A stretch of 64,000 nucleotides of DNA from Fibrobacteria bacterium (GTDB lineage Bacteria > Fibrobacterota > Fibrobacteria > UBA5070): positions 372,001 through 436,000 of the forward strand of contig JACKCV010000003.1 in assembly GCA_020633825.1 (NCBI GenBank), written 5' to 3'. The first letter of the stretch is position 1; the number at the start of each line of letters is the position of its first letter. The notes under the pieces are model-generated. The model searched no databases and was not told where the DNA came from. It worked only from the letters and a program-made list of their open reading frames with translations. Shown here piece by piece: positions 8,631 through 17,390 of this stretch. The position numbers and the translations under genes are program-made.

Positions 8631-10865
8631 TCAGTGGAGCAGGGGAATCGGCACGACCCACCGGGAACCACCGCGGCGCACCTCCAACCATGCCACCCGC
8701 GCCCCCGGATCGGCCAGGGGAATGCGGAATTGGTCGATCCCTTCGCGGGCGGGAACGAAGGCCTCGCCCCAGCGTCCACGTGCGTCGATCCAGCGCACGC
8801 GCACCTCCCCGGATCCGGGAACCACGACACGCACCCCTCCCCGCTCGCGACTCCACCGGAGGGACGATTCCCGCAAGGTGCGCGGGTTCGTGCCGACCCG
8901 AAGCGGTGCCGGCAGCAACCCGATGAAGCTGGTCCCGGAGGAGGAGGTCCACGATGCCGATTGGAGGAACGGAAAATCCTGGGCCCCTCGGACGATATCC
9001 CCGACCAGGAGGACGGCGCCATCCTGGAGAACGAAAAGATCATGGATGTCCACGGCGGGCCCGGAATCCCCTTCGACCCTCGGACCATCGATGGCCATCG
9101 CCCACAGCGGGCCGGAGAGGTCCCCCATCCATCGCGTCAGGACCTGCCATCCCTGGGCACCGGACGCCCCGGGTGGGGGGACGGGAACCGGAGTCCCCGA
9201 GGTGGTCATCGGACGTTCGCCTTGGCACATGGTCACCGGCGCTCCCGCCCCTCCCGTGCCCAGCACGGGACAACGCGTCGAGGAGAGGATCTCGCCCGGC
9301 GACCCCGGGCGCGGCCAGCCGGCATAGAAGGGATCGGGCAAGACGTCCCCACCGGACTTGGCGGAGGGGGCGGATTGCCAGGTCGCCGCCAGGAATCTCC
9401 CGTTGACGAAGGCGAGGGACCCCAGCCAAGTCCCCTCGGCTCCCTCGAGAGGAAGACCGGACAGATCGTTGCGCCACCCCGACTGCTTCAGCGACAGACG
9501 CGGAGACCAGAATGCCTCGCCATTTCGGGCCTGGGCCGACACGAGCACGGCCGGGCCCGTGACGCCCTCGTCCCCCCCCAAGGTCAGGGATCCGATCTCG
9601 GCGAGGTCAGGAACGCGGGAAGGGATCACGGTGTCCAACGTCGCGTCGGAGCGCAATCGCGACCACCAGAGGGGCTTGCCTTCGGATTCGAAGACCAGGA
9701 GGGCGGGGACGTCGACGGGAGAACCATCCGCGGACAGGGCGCTCCAAGTGACTCCCAGCACCCATCGGTTGCGATCCCGTTCGACGACGATGCCCCCGAT
9801 TCTGGGAGTGGCGCGGGAGGAGGCCGTCAGACCCGTCGGTCCCCGTCCCGTGGCACATCGCACGGAGTCGGCGATGCGATTCGACGCCTTGGAGAAATAT
9901 TCCCGACAAGGCCCCGAAAACAGGATGTCGAGGGGTTGCCGTCCCCATCGCAAGCCTCCCGAACTGTCCAGGCTCCATTGCAGTTGAGCTCCCGTGTCGA
10001 GCCGGGAGGTGCCATTGGCCTTCACGAGGTATTTCTCGCGGGTCCGGGGAGCCTGATCACTGAGGGAATTCAGCACCAATCGGCTGTAGAGCAGCGTGTC
10101 TCCGTCGAGCACCGAGGAGGGATAGGTGGAAGGGCTTCCTCGCCAGATGGTGCCCTTGGACGAGACATGCACGTCCCATTCCGCGACCACGGTGCGGCTC
10201 CCGCTCGCCCCATCGAGCCGCAGGACTTCCGCGGAGTCGTAGTCGGCTTCGGATCCCTGGGCCAGCCACAGCATGGGTTTGGAATCGACATCCCACGCCT
10301 GGACCGTCTTGTATTGGGACGTCCCCCGCCGACCGCCGGCTCGACGGGGGGGACAAACGGCGTTGAAGGTCCAGGAGACGGAAGGCGTTTGCACGGTGGG
10401 GTCGCCCCCCAGACGGGCGATGAAGTATCCATCGTCCAAAGGATCGGACACCGTCCGATCTCCGGAGAGGTAGACGGTGGCTCCGGAAGCACGCACCCTC
10501 CGCAGCGGGCCCACCGTCCCGGGAGGGAACACCGCGACCCACCGGATGGAATCCAAGCCCGGATTCCATCGGACCAGGATGGCCCGGCCCGTGGTGTCGT
10601 GGGAGCGGATGGTCCCCGCCGACAACTGGATCCGCAAGGTGGCCGCAGGCACCCAGTCCAAATTCTTGGTCCACCCGACTCCCAGGACGCTGCCGTCGGA
10701 CAGAGGGAGCAGGCCATGCACGGCGGTTCCGGTCCCGAAGCGATAGACCTTCGGGTTTTCCGCGGCGTAGCACCTTCCCACCTGGAGGAAGACCAGGAGA
10801 CACAGGAAGACGAACCGGACCGGGTGGTTCGAGGGATGGGAAGACATCTCCTTTCCAAAGTACAC
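8631..10865 (-). CDS. Large secreted protein, unknown, probable beta-propeller
   Basis: A protein of about 744 residues. The GTG at 10865 is preferred because GGAGGAG lies 7 bases upstream; an ATG at 10847 has its ribosome site directly abutting. A signal peptide (FVFLCLLVFLQVGRCYA) follows either start. The body has repeated stretches of the form G-x-V-Y-L-S and W-x-A-x-F/D spaced by about 50-60 residues, plus many Gly, Ser and Trp residues, as in beta-propeller or delta-60-type repeats. The last 80 residues form a compact beta domain (VRVRWIDARGRWGEA) similar in layout to C-terminal sorting domains of secreted proteins in this group. trpS follows at 15 bp. No function is assigned. Confidence 0.6.
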   Translation of the reverse strand: MYFGKEMSSHPSNHPVRFVFLCLLVFLQVGRCYAAENPKVYRFGTGTAVHGLLPLSDGSVLGVGWTKNLDWVPAATLRIQLSAGTIRSHDTTGRAILVRWNPGLDSIRWVAVFPPGTVGPLRRVRASGATVYLSGDRTVSDPLDDGYFIARLGGDPTVQTPSVSWTFNAVCPPRRAGGRRGTSQYKTVQAWDVDSKPMLWLAQGSEADYDSAEVLRLDGASGSRTVVAEWDVHVSSKGTIWRGSPSTYPSSVLDGDTLLYSRLVLNSLSDQAPRTREKYLVKANGTSRLDTGAQLQWSLDSSGGLRWGRQPLDILFSGPCREYFSKASNRIADSVRCATGRGPTGLTASSRATPRIGGIVVERDRNRWVLGVTWSALSADGSPVDVPALLVFESEGKPLWWSRLRSDATLDTVIPSRVPDLAEIGSLTLGGDEGVTGPAVLVSAQARNGEAFWSPRLSLKQSGWRNDLSGLPLEGAEGTWLGSLAFVNGRFLAATWQSAPSAKSGGDVLPDPFYAGWPRPGSPGEILSSTRCPVLGTGGAGAPVTMCQGERPMTTSGTPVPVPPPGASGAQGWQVLTRWMGDLSGPLWAMAIDGPRVEGDSGPAVDIHDLFVLQDGAVLLVGDIVRGAQDFPFLQSASWTSSSGTSFIGLLPAPLRVGTNPRTLRESSLRWSRERGGVRVVVPGSGEVRVRWIDARGRWGEAFVPAREGIDQFRIPLADPGARVAWLEVRRGGSRWVVPIPLLH

Positions 10866-10976
10866 CCCTTCTCCTCCCCTGCCAGCCCGATCCCCCGCCC
10901 GGAGTTTCCAAAATGATCGGAACCGTTGCCAAGCGGCACCGCTGGGGACCCGCCGGGAGGGCATTCTTCCGCCATC

Positions 10977-11333
10977 ATGCCGAAGTACCGTACTCAGTTC
11001 ACCGCGCAGCATCTGGAGCGTCTGTGGATGGGAGCCGTCGTGCGCAGTTTCCGCAAGCGCAAGGGTTGGACCCAGCTGAACCTGGCCCATCGACTGGGCT
11101 GGAGCGACACCACGTGGAGCCGCTACGAGCAGGGCGCGCACACCCTGCCTCCCCACCTGATCCAGACCCTGGAGGGGTTGCTGGGCCTCGAGCCCTGCGC
11201 CTTGGAAGCCACCAGTCGAAGATTGGCCCAGCGTCACGAGGGCTTCACAGGGACCTCGGCGTGGAGGTTCCGCACCACCGAGAAGATCCTCTCCCAGGAA
11301 TTCACCCCTGGCGGGAGTTTCCGCACCCGCTGA
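10977..11333 (+). CDS. Small XRE-family helix-turn-helix regulator
   Basis: A protein of 118 residues. Residues about 14-70 form an XRE helix-turn-helix (VVRSFRKRKGWTQLNLAHRL followed by a recognition helix TTWSRYEQG). The C-terminal 45 residues match nothing I know. The ATG at 10977 begins the domain cleanly, but the only GGGAGG lies about 16 bases upstream, so translation may be weak or a start further up used. It is divergent from the large secreted-protein gene and is followed by a terminator-like hairpin. It may act on its own or the divergent promoter; that is inference. Confidence 0.7.
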   Translation: MPKYRTQFTAQHLERLWMGAVVRSFRKRKGWTQLNLAHRLGWSDTTWSRYEQGAHTLPPHLIQTLEGLLGLEPCALEATSRRLAQRHEGFTGTSAWRFRTTEKILSQEFTPGGSFRTR

Positions 11334-11410
11334 AAGCATCCCCCAGTGGGGGAATATCCGGCACGCGGAGGAGTCGAGCCCCTTTCCTCCCAGGGAGGTC
11401 CCCCCAAAGC

Positions 11411-11443
11411 CCCTGAGGGAATGGTCACCGCCTCAGGGTTTTG
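11411..11443 (+). terminator. Rho-independent terminator after the XRE gene
   Basis: CCCTGAGG (11411-11418) pairs with CCTCAGGG (11431-11438) across a 12-base loop and is followed by TTTT. It lies about 80 bp past the stop of the XRE gene. The rest of 11334-11694 shows no convincing gene on either strand. Confidence 0.6.
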
Positions 11444-11694
11444 CCCTCAGCAAGCTGTTTCTCCAAAACGGGAACGAGGTGGGACATTGCTGTACCACCT
11501 CGTCCGTCGCGGGGACCACTCGGGAAAGGAACGGCTGCCGGGGTCCCGGTCAATGGCAGACCCGCTCCAATTTCCCGAATGGTGGTCAACGATAACGGGC
11601 GAGCGTCACCGCTGACCCCTTGAAGATGATCCACCTTGGAGCATTCCGCCATGGATGTTCCGGGAATGCCGTTGACCCGACGGTCAACGACGCA

Positions 11695-12813
11695 TCACGG
11701 ACTGGACGGACCTTGGAACCAGGCGCTGTCGACTCGGGAATCCTCGAGTCCCTCCATGACCCCGATCGCCTTGATCCAGCCGGTGCGCGTGATCTGGATG
11801 GTGTCGCAGAGGGGGGATTCCCGCGTGGGGAGGGTCCCGTCGGTGGTGCAACGGGCATGGGATCCGTAGGTCGAGGAGAAGATCCAGACCTTGAGGGGAT
11901 CGCCACCCATGGGATTGAATTGGACAGGCCGCACACGGATGCGCACCCAGGCGCTTTCCTGGGGAGAAGGCCGGAGCCCTTGCTTGACCGCCCAAGTCCG
12001 GATGAGGGTGCTCTTCTGGATGTCGAGGGTCTGATCGTAGACGGGCGAGTTCGGTCCGGGTTTGCTCCCGTCCAACGTGTAATGGATGCGGGCCCCGGGG
12101 ACCTTGGTGGTGAGCAGGACCATGACCCCGTACTCGTAAGTGCCGGGTTCGGGACCGATGGTGACCGATCCCACCCGGAAGGGGTCGCGCAACTCGCCGA
12201 GATCGCGGATTTCTCCTGGAGCGAGCAACAAGGTGTCCTGCCCCAGCGGAAGGGAGTCGAGAACGCTCACGGCCCGGAGGATGACCGGGGAGAGTCCCAC
12301 GGATACCGGAATCTCGAAATTCCCCAGAGAATCGGTCCAGACCCCGATCGCACCGCCCTGGATCTGGACCCAGGCGTGCTCGATGCCCTCCGGGAGCGGG
12401 ACGCGGCCACGCACGGTGGCCATGGGGCGAACCCGGGATTCCTGGAATTGCAGTTGGCCACCCGGCACGACCAGAAGCGGGAAGGAGGTTCCCTGGGATC
12501 CATCGGTGATTTCGACCCGGTATTCCCCCGAGTCGAGTCCGGCGACCTTGACCATCCCGATGGAGTCGGTGCGGAACCCCGGAACCTCGGAGGAGGAATC
12601 GATCCAGGACTCGACCCCCAGGACCGTCACCCGGAGGCGTCCGATGGGCTTGCCCAAGGTGTCGGTGACGCGGGAGTGGAATCCGTTGGTGGTCTCGGAG
12701 GCGGCGGTGTTGGAGGCCACGACGGAATCGGATTCGTTGCATCCCAGGAAGCCCGCACTGGAGGCGAGCAAGGTCGCGAGCACACCGAGATGTCTGAGTG
12801 GATTCCTGGTCAT
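11695..12813 (-). CDS. Lipoprotein with CHB_HEX_C-type repeats
   Basis: A protein of 372 residues. The signal peptide ends in a lipobox (AGFLGC, Cys25), so it is probably anchored to a membrane by lipid. Residues about 45-210 contain two carboxypeptidase-regulatory-like beta-sandwiches (G-x-P-I-G-R-L-R-V-T-V; ATVRGRVPLPEG). Residues about 225-365 are two chitobiase/beta-hexosaminidase C-terminal-like domains (IHYTLDGSKPGPNSPVY; CTTDGTLPTRESPLC), beta-sandwich modules common in secreted proteins of this phylum. It starts 5 bp after the TIGR02147-type regulator, so they form an operon. No enzyme activity is evident; surface display or binding is likely. Confidence 0.75.
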   Translation of the reverse strand: MTRNPLRHLGVLATLLASSAGFLGCNESDSVVASNTAASETTNGFHSRVTDTLGKPIGRLRVTVLGVESWIDSSSEVPGFRTDSIGMVKVAGLDSGEYRVEITDGSQGTSFPLLVVPGGQLQFQESRVRPMATVRGRVPLPEGIEHAWVQIQGGAIGVWTDSLGNFEIPVSVGLSPVILRAVSVLDSLPLGQDTLLLAPGEIRDLGELRDPFRVGSVTIGPEPGTYEYGVMVLLTTKVPGARIHYTLDGSKPGPNSPVYDQTLDIQKSTLIRTWAVKQGLRPSPQESAWVRIRVRPVQFNPMGGDPLKVWIFSSTYGSHARCTTDGTLPTRESPLCDTIQITRTGWIKAIGVMEGLEDSRVDSAWFQGPSSP

Positions 12814-12818
12814 GGCAG

Positions 12819-13694
12819 TTACAAAGTACCATCCGCCGGCGCTTCACGCTGGAGGTTCTCGCCGCGCCCCTCCTGGGGTTCCCGTTCCCGGGTCAGGGGA
12901 AAGAGCTGCAGGTTGAGCTGCCAGACTCCGTCGTGGGGTTCCTGGGCGGCGGCCCATTTCAGGACCCGCCCGCGGAATTCCCGCAACATTTCCCGGAGTT
13001 CCTCGAGGCGATCGGCCGGGAGGGAGAGGGTGAGGGTGGAGATATCCCGGCGTTCGCGAGGATGGCGCAGGAGCGAACGCGCCGCCAGATCGATGGTCTG
13101 CAACTGGAAGTCGCGCACCGCGAAGGTCTTCCAGGAATCTCCGCTGGAGATCACGGGATCGGTCGGCTCGAAGCCACCCTCCTCGGTCTTGCGCAGCAGC
13201 CCCAGCAGCAACATGGTTTCGACGCTGGCTTGCGCCTCCTTGGCCGAGAGAGGCGGATCCAGGCGATGCCCCAGGGCATCCCAATCGCCATCGAAGGGCT
13301 GGAAGGACAGCAAGGCCCGCAAGGCCGAATTCTGCCACCGGCGGTAGTAGTCGTATTGCTCGGCTTCCAGTTCGCGAGCCCCGATGTCGCGCAAGGCCAT
13401 CAGGCGTTCGAAATGGGTGCGCACTTCCTGGGGGGATCTGGCCTTGCAGAACAGAACCAGGATGGCGAAGTACTCCGACTCGCGCTTGCCCAGCTTGAGG
13501 ATCTGGCAGAGGGTCGGGACGTGCTTTTCGTGGAGATGCCGTTCCTGCCGGAAGACGCGCACCAAGGCGGCCCCGTCGACCCCCAGTTTCCCGCCCAGCC
13601 ACCGATAGGACAAGGCCGCCCGAAGCGGCTTTTCGGACTCGAACCACTCGCGCAGATACACGCGATAGTCGGAATAGCGGTAGATCGATTCCAC
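12819..13694 (-). CDS. TIGR02147/DUF4423-type transcriptional regulator
   Basis: A protein of about 291 residues. The GTG at 13694 was chosen because family members begin with a short lead into a Y-x-D-Y-R motif, here IYRYSDYRVYLREWF. An N-terminal helical domain (LGGKLGVDGAALVRVFRQ) looks like a winged or HTH region, followed by the long helical DUF4423-like domain ending LSLPADRLEELREMLREF. The family is known as a multi-copy paralogous group in Fibrobacter and is thought to regulate neighbouring lipoprotein or secreted-protein genes. Here it sits 5 bp upstream of such a gene. The ribosome site is poor, so the exact start is uncertain. Confidence 0.75.
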   Translation of the reverse strand: MESIYRYSDYRVYLREWFESEKPLRAALSYRWLGGKLGVDGAALVRVFRQERHLHEKHVPTLCQILKLGKRESEYFAILVLFCKARSPQEVRTHFERLMALRDIGARELEAEQYDYYRRWQNSALRALLSFQPFDGDWDALGHRLDPPLSAKEAQASVETMLLLGLLRKTEEGGFEPTDPVISSGDSWKTFAVRDFQLQTIDLAARSLLRHPRERRDISTLTLSLPADRLEELREMLREFRGRVLKWAAAQEPHDGVWQLNLQLFPLTREREPQEGRGENLQREAPADGTL

Positions 13695-13768
13695 GGCGAT
13701 CTTGAAGATACGCTTCCGCGCCTCCCCGCAGTGCAAGCACAGGGGATTTCCCCTTTGGCGTCTTGCGC

Positions 13769-13981
13769 CTAGTCGGAGGGAGGGGGAGGTGCCGCCTGCC
13801 CGGCTTGGGCGCGCAGCCTCTGGACGTCCTGGTCGTCGACGTAGGCGCCCACCCACAATCCTTCCACCTCGTAGGAACCCGCAAGGTGCAGGCGGCGACC
13901 ACGCAGAGCGATCAGGTTCGAGCTGCCGGAGACAGCGGAAACGCTCTGGGGCGACGGCGGTGGAACGGGACTGGCCGACAT
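13769..13981 (-). CDS. Small hypothetical protein, 70 residues
   Basis: The ATG at 13981 has a good Shine-Dalgarno (GGAG, 7 bases away). The N-terminal 18 residues are Ser/Pro/Val-rich; the middle (NLIALRGRRLHLAGSYEVEG) looks like a beta-meander, and the tail is Gln/Ala/Pro-rich. No family is recognised. It precedes the TIGR02147 regulator by 75 bp on the same strand and could share its promoter. The ribosome site is the main reason for calling it. Confidence 0.4.
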   Translation of the reverse strand: MSASPVPPPSPQSVSAVSGSSNLIALRGRRLHLAGSYEVEGLWVGAYVDDQDVQRLRAQAGQAAPPPPSD

Positions 13982-14193
13982 GATCGGTCTCCGGTGGGAC
14001 GAACAGGGTGAGTGGTACGTCGGAGTGGATGGCGGACCATCCCTTCGACCTTCCTCAATTTGCAACCGCCCGGCGATCCCCGCCAAGGAATTTCCCGGTC
14101 TTCGACCTTTCCGCTGACCAGTTTGTCAACAGACCGCAAGAACGGTGGAGTATTTTGAGAGAATGTCTCGAACCGCTCCCATCGAATCCGTCC

Positions 14194-15984
14194 ATGTTCC
14201 TGCCCGCCACGCCTGAGGAGGTCCGCTCGCGGGGATGGACGGAATTGGACGTGATCCTCGTCACCGGGGACACCTACATCGACAGTCCATACCACGGGGC
14301 GGCGGCGGTCGGACAGGTGCTGGTCAAGGAGGGATTCCGGGTGGGGATCGTCTCCCAGCCGCGCGTGGACCGCATCGACGACATCACCCTCCTGGGGGAA
14401 CCCAAGCTTTTCTGGGGGATCTCCGCGGGTTGCGTCGATTCCATGGTCGCCAACTACACCAGCTCCGGAAAGCGTCGCCACCAGGACGATTTCACCGCGG
14501 GGGGGGTGAACGACCGGCGCCCGGATCGCGCGAGCATCGCCTACACGGGCCTCGTCCGACGCGCGTTCAAGGGGACCGTGCCCATCGTGATCGGCGGGAT
14601 CGAAGCCTCGCTGCGTCGTGTGGCCCATTACGACTGGTGGGATGACAAGATCCGCCGCAGCCTCCTCTTCGACGCCAAGGCCGACATCCTCGTCCACGGC
14701 ATGGGGGAATGGACCGCCGTGGAGCTCGCCCGGCGCCTGCGGGACGGGCGACCGCTCGACGACCTGCGCGGAACCTGCCGCATCGCCCGCGAGAAGCCCG
14801 AGGACGCCATCGAGATCGTCCCGTTCGACGACATCGTCGCCGACCGCTCCAAGTACGTGGAGATGTTCCGGCAGTTCTACAAGCATTCCGATCCCGTCAG
14901 CGGAAAACGGCTCGCCCAACGCCACGGGGACCGGTGGCTGGTGCAGAATCCGCCCGCCCCGATCCTCGACACCGAACAGCTCGACCGCTGGACGGACATC
15001 CCCTGGGAACTGGAGACCCACCCCCGGGAGGCCATCCACGGGCCCGTGAAGGCCTGGGAGACGGTGCGCTTCTCCGTCATGACCCACCGCGGATGCTACG
15101 GGGAGTGCAATTTCTGCGCGATCGCCGTCCACCAGGGCCTGGTGATCCAGAGCCGCAGCGAGGAAAGCATCGTCCGCGAGGTGGAGCGCATGAGCCGCCA
15201 CCCCCGGTTCAAGGGCATCCTCGCCGATGTCGGCGGTCCCACGGCGAACATGTACGGATACGAGTGCGGCAAGAAGCTCAAGAAGGGCTCCTGCGAGCAC
15301 AAGCGCTGCGTGTGCCCCACGACCTGCCCAGCCATGCCGGTGACCCACGAGCCGCATCTCAAGCTCCTGCGCAAGGTGCGGTCGATGCCCGGGATCCGGA
15401 AGGTGTTCGTCGCATCCGGGATCCGGACGGATCTTGTCATGGACGATTCGAAGCACGGGCAGGCCTACATCGAGGAGATCGCCGCGCACCACGTCTCGGG
15501 GCAGTTGAAGGTGGCCCCCGAGCATTTCGACGACCGCATCCTCGGATTGATGGGAAAGCCCGGCCTGGACACGATCCTCGATTTCAAGGAACGCTTCGAG
15601 AAGGCCTCCGCCAAGGCGGGCAAGAAGCAGTTCCTGACCTACTACGTGATCGCCGCCCATCCCGGCTGCTCCATGGAGGACATGGAGGCCATGGGGGACT
15701 ACGCCCGCGACCGGTTCGGCCTGACCCCGGAGCAGGTGCAGATCTTCACCCCCACTCCGGGGACCTGGAGCACGGTCATGTTCGCGACCGGCATCGACCC
15801 CTTCTCCGGGAACCCGGTGCACGTGGAGCGGGACACCCTGCTCCGGAGGGCCCAGAAGGAGGCCGTGGCCGGGAGACGCCCCGGCTCCCACGCCCGTCGT
15901 CCCACCTTCGCCCGGCAGGAAACCCGCCAGTCCGGAGGAGAACCCCGGCAGGTTGCGAGGGGATCCCGGCGCCGAGGTCCCTGA
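14194..15984 (+). CDS. ygiQ: YgiQ-type radical SAM protein (UPF0313)
   Basis: A protein of 596 residues. The start MFLPATPEEV matches the usual start of the family, although no ribosome site is visible; the region 13982-14193 in front should hold the promoter. The N-terminal domain is cobalamin-binding-like (ILVTGDTYIDSPYHG). The radical SAM cluster is Cys301, Cys305 and Cys308 (CYGECNFC), and a second Cys-rich patch (EHKRCVCPTTCP) follows about 65 residues later. The C-terminus ends in a basic, disordered tail. The biochemical reaction of YgiQ is not known to me. It is followed 28 bp later by the GntR-LacI regulator. Confidence 0.9.
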   Translation: MFLPATPEEVRSRGWTELDVILVTGDTYIDSPYHGAAAVGQVLVKEGFRVGIVSQPRVDRIDDITLLGEPKLFWGISAGCVDSMVANYTSSGKRRHQDDFTAGGVNDRRPDRASIAYTGLVRRAFKGTVPIVIGGIEASLRRVAHYDWWDDKIRRSLLFDAKADILVHGMGEWTAVELARRLRDGRPLDDLRGTCRIAREKPEDAIEIVPFDDIVADRSKYVEMFRQFYKHSDPVSGKRLAQRHGDRWLVQNPPAPILDTEQLDRWTDIPWELETHPREAIHGPVKAWETVRFSVMTHRGCYGECNFCAIAVHQGLVIQSRSEESIVREVERMSRHPRFKGILADVGGPTANMYGYECGKKLKKGSCEHKRCVCPTTCPAMPVTHEPHLKLLRKVRSMPGIRKVFVASGIRTDLVMDDSKHGQAYIEEIAAHHVSGQLKVAPEHFDDRILGLMGKPGLDTILDFKERFEKASAKAGKKQFLTYYVIAAHPGCSMEDMEAMGDYARDRFGLTPEQVQIFTPTPGTWSTVMFATGIDPFSGNPVHVERDTLLRRAQKEAVAGRRPGSHARRPTFARQETRQSGGEPRQVARGSRRRGP

Positions 15985-16012
15985 CACGCCGCCGTGGAGG
16001 TATGATTCCTCC

Positions 16013-17254
16013 ATGGCCCGCCCACCGAACCGTCGCAGACAGGTCCTGGACCGCATCCGCGAAGCCTTGCGCACGGGGAGATTGCGTCCGGGGGACCTCC
16101 TGCGCACCGGGCCGGACGACGCCAGCCGATGGGGAACCAGCCACCCCACCCTGCGGGCCGCCATGCGGGAGCTGGAATCGCTGGGAGAGCTCATCTCCGC
16201 CCCCCGCGGCTTCCGGGTCCCCACTCCCACCGTCCGGGGAACCTCCGCACGCGTCCTGTGGCTGGCCGCCTGCGCCGACGACGGCACCATCGCCGGGGAA
16301 TCGGAGCGGGAGATGCGTCTTCGCCGTCATCTCGATCTCGCCTGCCGCCGCGATGGCCTGCACCTGCGCGTGGCCGGGGTCGACCGCTCGGGGAGGATCT
16401 TCCTGGAAGGATTCGCCGCCACCGACCTGGCCGATGTCCTGAAGGACGCCTTCGGCTCGGTCCTGTGCCCTTGGCGAATGTCCAACGAAGGCCCCATCCT
16501 CGCCGACCGGCTGGCCCGCAGCGGCAAACCCGCTGCGCTCTGGGGAGAAGGAGGGCTGCAGGGCTCGCATCCCGTCCCCAGCATGGCCCGCATCTTCGAC
16601 AACGGGCACCGGGGGAAGGCCGGCCGCGGGGTGGGCATCCACCTGCGCGAACTCGGCCATCGGCAGATCGCCTACCTCTCGGTGTTCCACGGCTCCGACT
16701 GGTCCCATCGCCGCCTGGAAGGGTTGCGCACGGTGATCGAGGGCTCCGGACGGATTCGCCCCTTCGCAACCGACGGGATCCTGCATCCCCTGGTCTCCCC
16801 TCCCCAACCTCCGGCACTGCTGGATCCCATCCTCGAACGCCTGGGAAGCGACGCCCGCTTCCTGTCCCACCGCATCGCCGACATCGGCGCGGCACATGCT
16901 CTCCTGCTGCGCGAGGAGCTCCTGCTGCGCACTCTCGAGCCCCTCTGCCGCGAGGCCATCCAGGACGAGTCCATCACCGCCTGGGTCTGTTCCAACGACG
17001 CCCAGGCCCTTCTGGCCATGCGCTGGTTGCGTGAACACGGGGTGGACGTCCCCGGGCGCATCTCGGTGGTGGGCTTCGACGACTCCAATCGGGGCCAGGA
17101 CCAGGGATTGACGAGCTGGAGCTTCTCGGAGACGGACCTCGCCGAGGCGATGGTCCGCCACCTCGTCCACCCGGAGATCGGCGCCGCCCAGGTGCGCATC
17201 GAGGGCACCCTCGTGGTGCGCGGATCGACGAGCCGAGCCGCTCTCGCCCCCTGA
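16013..17254 (+). CDS. GntR-type HTH fused to LacI-type sensor, transcriptional regulator
   Basis: A protein of 413 residues. Residues 1-70 form a GntR winged helix (RQVLDRIREALRTGRLRPGD, then HPTLRAAMRELESLGEL). Residues about 80-405 form a periplasmic-binding-protein-like LacI sensor (ELGHRQIAYLSVF; NDAQALLAMRWL; ISVVGFDDSN). This architecture is known from AraR of Bacillus, a sugar-responsive repressor. The ATG at 16013 has GGAGG 12 bases upstream. It ends 136 bp before the GH5 endoglucanase on the same strand and is a good candidate to control that gene in response to a sugar; the ligand is unknown. Confidence 0.85.
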   Translation: MARPPNRRRQVLDRIREALRTGRLRPGDLLRTGPDDASRWGTSHPTLRAAMRELESLGELISAPRGFRVPTPTVRGTSARVLWLAACADDGTIAGESEREMRLRRHLDLACRRDGLHLRVAGVDRSGRIFLEGFAATDLADVLKDAFGSVLCPWRMSNEGPILADRLARSGKPAALWGEGGLQGSHPVPSMARIFDNGHRGKAGRGVGIHLRELGHRQIAYLSVFHGSDWSHRRLEGLRTVIEGSGRIRPFATDGILHPLVSPPQPPALLDPILERLGSDARFLSHRIADIGAAHALLLREELLLRTLEPLCREAIQDESITAWVCSNDAQALLAMRWLREHGVDVPGRISVVGFDDSNRGQDQGLTSWSFSETDLAEAMVRHLVHPEIGAAQVRIEGTLVVRGSTSRAALAP

Positions 17255-17390
17255 ACGACCGCGGAATCCCCGGAGATCGGGATCCTCCTTGCTGAATCAG
17301 AAGGTTCCGAACGGAATGTCGGGAACGGGACATCTTGAGGCCCCTCCTTGGCGACAATACCATCGCCACACCTTCCTACGGAGAGCGCCC

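Noticed and set aside
14500..14515. G8 run in ygiQ as a phase-variation tract
   Set aside because: Shorter, inside a conserved cytoplasmic enzyme, and expected occasionally in a GC-rich genome.
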